This document shows positions 6,490-8,856 of a stretch of 8,856 nucleotides of DNA, in pieces. Every line of letters begins with the position of its first letter. The first letter of the stretch is position 1. A program made the translations under genes and the position numbers. This DNA comes from Candidatus Latescibacterota bacterium. Lineage in GTDB: Bacteria > Latescibacterota > MVCY01. The DNA lies in NCBI GenBank assembly GCA_030608245.1, contig JAUWEO010000060.1:1-8856 (forward strand). The letters run 5' to 3'. Under the pieces are notes generated by a model that saw only the letters and a list, made by a program, of their open reading frames with translations, was not told the origin of the DNA and made no database searches.

Positions 6490-7230
6490 CTAAAAGTCCA
6501 CCTCCCAGTCTCGTAAATGGGGAATGCTCTCATAATGAGTCAGGTCAACCCCAAGTGGGGAGATGGAGATCATCCCCTTTTCTATTGCGGCAAAATCGGT
6601 GTCTTCTCCGCCCTTCCAGGTAAGACCAGAACCGCCGATCAGGTAGTAGACGCCCCCTGCTGGATCTGATTTCTTGGTTACCGTATCTTGATAGGTTCTT
6701 TTCCCAAGCTTGGTGAGCCTGATGCCTTTGATCTGATCTGGAGGCAGATCGGGCAAATTGACATTAAGCAGTACTTCGGGAGGAATCCCGATAGAGAGTA
6801 TTTTTTCTATCAAGTAAGGGACAAGCTGAGCTGCACAGGCGAAATCCCGCCCCATTGTAGAAATAGCCACCGAAGGGATGCCCAACTGGGTTGCTTCGGT
6901 GGCTGCGGCTACAGTACCAGAATAGGTGACATCATGGCCCAAGTTGGGGCCATGATTTATCCCCGCTACCAGAAGGTCTGGTTTTTCAGGCAGGAGCTGG
7001 TGTACCGCCAGCAGCACACAATCGGTAGGAGTTCCTTTCACGCTAAACAGGGATTGACCTAACTCATTTACCAGCAGAGGGCGACGAAGGGTGAGGGAGT
7101 GGCTGACGGCGCTTTGCTCGGTGGCTGGGGCAACCACGATCACATCCCACTTTCTCGACAGGCATTTTCTCAGTTCTGTTAAGCCCTGAGCGGAAAAACT
7201 ATCGTCATTAGTCAGCAGGATTTTTTTCAT
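6490..7230 (-). CDS. surE: 5'/3'-nucleotidase SurE
   Basis: The metal-dependent phosphatase acts on nucleoside monophosphates in the cytoplasm and is linked to stationary-phase survival. The 246-residue length is normal. The N-terminal motif is 'KKILLTNDDSF' with metal ligands Asp9 and Asp10. 'APATEQSAVSHSLTL' (34-48) supplies Ser40. 'GTPTDCV' (66-72) is the family substrate-loop motif, and 'AGINHGPNLGHDVTYSGTV' (89-107) supplies Asn92. Serine replaces the usual glycine right after the NDD triad. The ATG lies 12 nt from the CCA end of tRNA-Pro(GGG), and the short leader ATTAGTTTAGAT has no Shine-Dalgarno. The gene is followed by a hairpin repeat and then pcm, its frequent partner. Confidence 0.97.
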   Translation of the reverse strand: MKKILLTNDDSFSAQGLTELRKCLSRKWDVIVVAPATEQSAVSHSLTLRRPLLVNELGQSLFSVKGTPTDCVLLAVHQLLPEKPDLLVAGINHGPNLGHDVTYSGTVAAATEATQLGIPSVAISTMGRDFACAAQLVPYLIEKILSIGIPPEVLLNVNLPDLPPDQIKGIRLTKLGKRTYQDTVTKKSDPAGGVYYLIGGSGLTWKGGEDTDFAAIEKGMISISPLGVDLTHYESIPHLRDWEVDF

Positions 7231-7242
7231 ATCTAAACTAAT

Positions 7243-7319
7243 TGGTCGGGGCGAGCCGATTTGAACGGCCGACCACTTGTCCCCCAGACAAGTGCGCTAC
7301 CTGACTGCGCCACGCCCCG
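7243..7319 (-). tRNA. tRNA-Pro(GGG), CCA encoded
   Basis: The cloverleaf on the minus strand has acceptor stem CGGGGCG (7319-7313) paired with CGCCCCG (7253-7247), D stem GCGC/GCGC, anticodon stem CTTGT/ACAAG, loop CTGGGGG with anticodon GGG (7285-7283), and T arm GGCCG-TTCAAAT-CGGCT with one G-T pair. The discriminator is A, with an encoded CCA at its end. It reads CCC (and CCU by wobble). C32 and G38 in the loop are Watson-Crick complementary; a complementary 32-38 pair is, to my knowledge, a tuning feature of tRNA-Pro(GGG). Its acceptor stem is identical to that of tRNA-Pro(CGG) at 5043. It lies 8 nt after tRNA-Arg and 12 nt before surE. Confidence 0.97.
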
Positions 7320-7327
7320 ACTTCAGG

Positions 7328-7403
7328 TGGTGGGCTATACAGGATTCGAACCTGCGACCTTTGGTTCCGGAGACCAACGCTCTATCCCCTGAGCTAATAG
7401 CCC
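7328..7403 (-). tRNA. tRNA-Arg(CCG), CCA encoded
   Basis: On the minus strand the acceptor stem GGGCTAT (7403-7397) pairs with ATAGCCC (7338-7332). The D stem is GCTC/GAGC and the anticodon stem is TTGGT/ACCAA. The loop CTCCGGA has anticodon CCG (7370-7368) and the T arm is GCAGG-TTCGAAT-CCTGT with one G-T pair. The discriminator is A and CCA is encoded. It reads CGG. The mature 5' end is 6 nt from the stop codon of the small ribosomal peptide gene, so the two are very probably co-transcribed. Confidence 0.97.
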
Positions 7404-7409
7404 GCTGAT

Positions 7410-7502
7410 TTAGATATTTTTCTTATGCCGGTCTCTTCTCAGCCTTTTCTTCCGTTTGTGGGTTGCGATTTTTTTCCTCTTCCTTTTCTTTCCGCAGGGC
7501 AA
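7410..7502 (-). CDS. 30-residue AURKAIP1/COX24-type (bS22/mS38-like) small ribosomal protein
   Basis: This tiny gene starts at TTG (7502-7500) and encodes 30 residues beginning 'MPCGKKRKRKK', continuing 'IATHKRKKRLRR' and ending 'DRHKKNI'. About 60% of residues are Lys or Arg. The wording closely matches the very short Bacteroidota-type proteins annotated as AURKAIP1/COX24-domain proteins. These are related to mitochondrial mS38 and mycobacterial bS22 and sit in rRNA on the small subunit. The start is decided by a near-perfect Shine-Dalgarno, AAAGGAGG, seven bases upstream of the TTG; no in-frame ATG or GTG exists before it. The gene fits the 122-nt gap between HU (22 nt upstream) and tRNA-Arg (6 nt downstream). 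It is too short and starts too unusually for most gene callers. Frame and RBS are directly seen; the ribosomal role is from family knowledge. Confidence 0.82.
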   Translation of the reverse strand: MPCGKKRKRKKIATHKRKKRLRRDRHKKNI

Positions 7503-7519
7503 GCCACCGCCTCCTTTCC
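7503..7519 (-). promoter_or_regulatory. Strong ribosome binding site for the 30-residue TTG-start gene
   Basis: AAAGGAGG on the minus strand, complementary to the 16S rRNA 3' end, lies seven bases (CGGTGGC) before the TTG. It is the strongest Shine-Dalgarno in the window and decides this unusual start. Confidence 0.8.
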
Positions 7520-7524
7520 TTCGG

Positions 7525-7809
7525 TTAGATTTGTTGTTCTTGCGCCAATAGCTTCAATTGCTTTGAAGGTTTAAAGACCGGCAAGTATCTCTCTGGCAGC
7601 CTGATTTCTTGGCCAGTTTTTATATTCCGAGCCACCCGAGAGGCCCTCTTGACGATCCTAAAGGTGCCGAATCCTCTGATTTCAATGTGTTTGTTCTGTT
7701 TTAACGCCTCCGCAACACAGGTAAGAAAACCATTGACGATTGCAGCCGTTTCCGTCTTAGTGATCCCTGTACTTAACGCAATTGTGTCTATGATGTCTGC
7801 TTTTGTCAT
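7525..7809 (-). CDS. HU/IHF-family DNA-binding protein
   Basis: A 94-residue nucleoid protein that forms dimers and bends DNA. The N-terminal helical part is 'MTKADIIDTIALSTGITKTE'. The family signature 'IEIRGFGTFRIVKRASRVAR' (42-61) leads into the beta-arm 'RNIKTGQEI' (61-69) and the closing 'PVFKPSKQLK' (77-86). The start is the ATG at 7809, with AGGAG seven bases upstream; a start eight codons earlier (7833) is in frame but has a less family-like N-terminus. The arm tip has isoleucine where HU and IHF usually carry the DNA-intercalating proline, so kinking may be weaker. I cannot tell HU from IHF-like subtype. It follows the FmdB-type gene by 62 nt and precedes the small ribosomal gene. 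Confidence 0.95.
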   Translation of the reverse strand: MTKADIIDTIALSTGITKTETAAIVNGFLTCVAEALKQNKHIEIRGFGTFRIVKRASRVARNIKTGQEIRLPERYLPVFKPSKQLKLLAQEQQI

Positions 7810-7871
7810 TTGAGAACTCCTGGGTGAAATCAAGACCGAAGTGTGATAAATAGAGGACCTTTAATTGTGAA

Positions 7872-8093
7872 TCAGGCTCTGCAGGTGCTACAAAATCCAG
7901 AGGAACAAGTACTACAAGTGGAGCCACTGGATATCTCCGAACCGGTCCCCGTGTTGAATCCAAAGGTGGATAACAGCCTTCGGACCTTGTTACTGGAACA
8001 GTGAGGGCAATGCATTGCCTCCTGCTGTCCGCCATTTACCAGCTCTTCAAACCTTTGACCACAGCCCTCACATTTGTATTCATGCAGCGGCAT
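7872..8093 (-). CDS. FmdB-family zinc-ribbon protein
   Basis: A 73-residue protein starting 'MPLHEYKCEGCGQRFEEL', the hallmark of the FmdB/CxxC_CXXC_SSSS family. Zinc-ribbon cysteines are C8, C11, C29 and C32, the last two in 'HCPHC'. The Ser/Thr/Gly-rich tail has a second group of four cysteines (C60, C63, C68, C71) in 'CSTCSSGFCSTC', common in longer members and possibly a second metal site. The family is named after a putative regulator of formamidase, but its general role is unknown. The start is 3 nt after the sppA stop, with GGGAAG lying in the end of sppA, so the two genes are probably translationally coupled. Confidence 0.93.
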   Translation of the reverse strand: MPLHEYKCEGCGQRFEELVNGGQQEAMHCPHCSSNKVRRLLSTFGFNTGTGSEISSGSTCSTCSSGFCSTCRA

Positions 8094-8096
8094 CTG

Positions 8097-8855
8097 TCAC
8101 TTCCCTATGGGTAGAAGATAAGATAAGGTTAGATGGTTAGAGAGGGAGCCCTTAAACAGCAGATCAAACAGAGACGGTTTTCTCCTTGGTTTCACCAGCG
8201 GGGGTTTCTCCCCTATGCCGGCCATCTTACCTGCCAGGTCAATGGCATCTTTATAATTACCGAGAACATCAACCAACTTGCATTTCAGGGCCTGCCGTCC
8301 GGTGAAAATCCTCGCATCGGCGAGTTTGAGGACCTCTTTTCGGGATAGATTCCTCTCCGAAATCACCGTCTCCACAAATTGATCGTAGGTATCATCAATA
8401 ACTCCCTGTAACAGGCGGTACTCATCGGAGGTTATCTTTCTTGATGGGGAGCCAAGGTCCTTATATTTACCGCTCTTGACTACCTGGAGGTGCAGCCCCA
8501 CCTTTTCTAGCAGCTTCTCAGCATTAGGTATTTGGGCGATCACTCCAATGCTTCCGGTGATCGTACCGGGGTTAGCCATGATGGTATCGGCAGCCACCGC
8601 GATATAATATCCTCCCGAGGCAGCGACATTGCCCATCGAGGCAACAATTCTCTTCCCTGACAGCCTCAGTTTGCGCACCTCTTCGTATATTTCCTGGCAG
8701 GCAGCCACTGTGCCGCCCGGACTGTTGATCCTCAATACGATAGCTGGAATAGACTTATCTTCGCCGTATTCATCCAACTGCTCTATTATCCGGCCGGAGG
8801 AGGTAATAGTGCCATTCACTTCCACAATGCCGACCTTTTTGGTGCCGGAGATAGA
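8097..8855 (-). CDS. sppA: Signal peptide peptidase SppA (S49 family), N-terminus cut by window edge
   Basis: The membrane-bound serine protease degrades signal peptides after their release and lies on the extracytoplasmic face. The frame is open to the right edge, so the GTG at 8825 is an internal valine: ten residues ('SISGTKKVGI') precede it, and the membrane anchor lies outside. Counting from that valine, 'INSPGGT' is at 33-39 and 'MGNVAASGGYYIA' at 64-76 with nucleophile Ser70. 'VKSGKYKDLGSPSR' (116-129) contains the probable general base Lys122, matching the short Bacillus-type Ser/Lys dyad arrangement. The end of the protein is complete (stop at 8099-8097). The single-domain size points to the short SppA type rather than the double-length E. 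coli form. It begins the visible minus-strand run. Confidence 0.95.
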   Translation of the reverse strand, partial: SISGTKKVGIVEVNGTITSSGRIIEQLDEYGEDKSIPAIVLRINSPGGTVAACQEIYEEVRKLRLSGKRIVASMGNVAASGGYYIAVAADTIMANPGTITGSIGVIAQIPNAEKLLEKVGLHLQVVKSGKYKDLGSPSRKITSDEYRLLQGVIDDTYDQFVETVISERNLSRKEVLKLADARIFTGRQALKCKLVDVLGNYKDAIDLAGKMAGIGEKPPLVKPRRKPSLFDLLFKGSLSNHLTLSYLLPIGK

Positions 8856-8856
8856 C

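Noticed and set aside
7810..7871. Promoter for the HU-family gene (TTCACA, 16-17 nt, TATCAC-like on the minus strand)
   Set aside because: Only partial matches to consensus in an AT-rich 62-nt gap; sigma preferences of this organism are unknown.
7757..8035. Minus-strand open frame of 92 codons overlapping the FmdB-type and HU genes
   Set aside because: It lies in another frame of two well-identified genes and shows no family features or ribosome binding site.

Overview
The window looks like chromosomal DNA from an uncultured bacterium. The best guess is a lineage in or near the FCB (Bacteroidota/Chlorobiota/Fibrobacterota-like) assemblage. Two things point there: the DUF6057-like plus TolB-like haem protein pair at the left, and a tiny basic AURKAIP1/COX24-type ribosomal peptide whose wording resembles the Bacteroidota form. 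The assignment is an inference from remembered family sequences.

Region 1 (1-2399, + strand, AT-rich) holds the C-terminal part of a DUF6057-like protein. It overlaps by 17 nt a membrane-anchored beta-propeller protein with one CxxCH haem c site and an SGAT motif at its extreme C-terminus. That motif matches the ApbE flavinylation signature. Together the pair looks like an uncharacterised envelope redox or surface module.

Region 2 (2451-8855, - strand, visibly richer in GC) is a dense colinear run of housekeeping genes. In transcription order: sppA-like protease (truncated by the window edge), FmdB-type zinc ribbon, HU-family protein, a 30-residue ribosomal peptide with a TTG start, tRNA-Arg(CCG), tRNA-Pro(GGG), surE, a 219-nt gap with two perfect palindromes, pcm, a small multidrug export-family membrane protein, tRNA-Pro(CGG), acylphosphatase, hpt and ade. 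The tRNAs sit only a few bases from flanking coding sequences, so they are probably cut out of shared transcripts.

Functionally, ade and hpt make a purine salvage step (adenine to hypoxanthine to IMP). SurE (nucleotidase) and Pcm (isoaspartyl repair) are the classical stationary-phase survival pair. SppA, FmdB, HU, the ribosomal peptide and the tRNAs are general maintenance. The two blocks converge at 2400-2450 with no clear terminator between them. The change in composition there is the main hint that the blocks have different histories.

The points most worth following up are the possible flavinylated haem propeller protein, the tiny ribosomal gene that gene callers would miss, the tRNAs threaded through the operon with near-leaderless downstream genes, and the palindromic elements next to a possible gene remnant before pcm.
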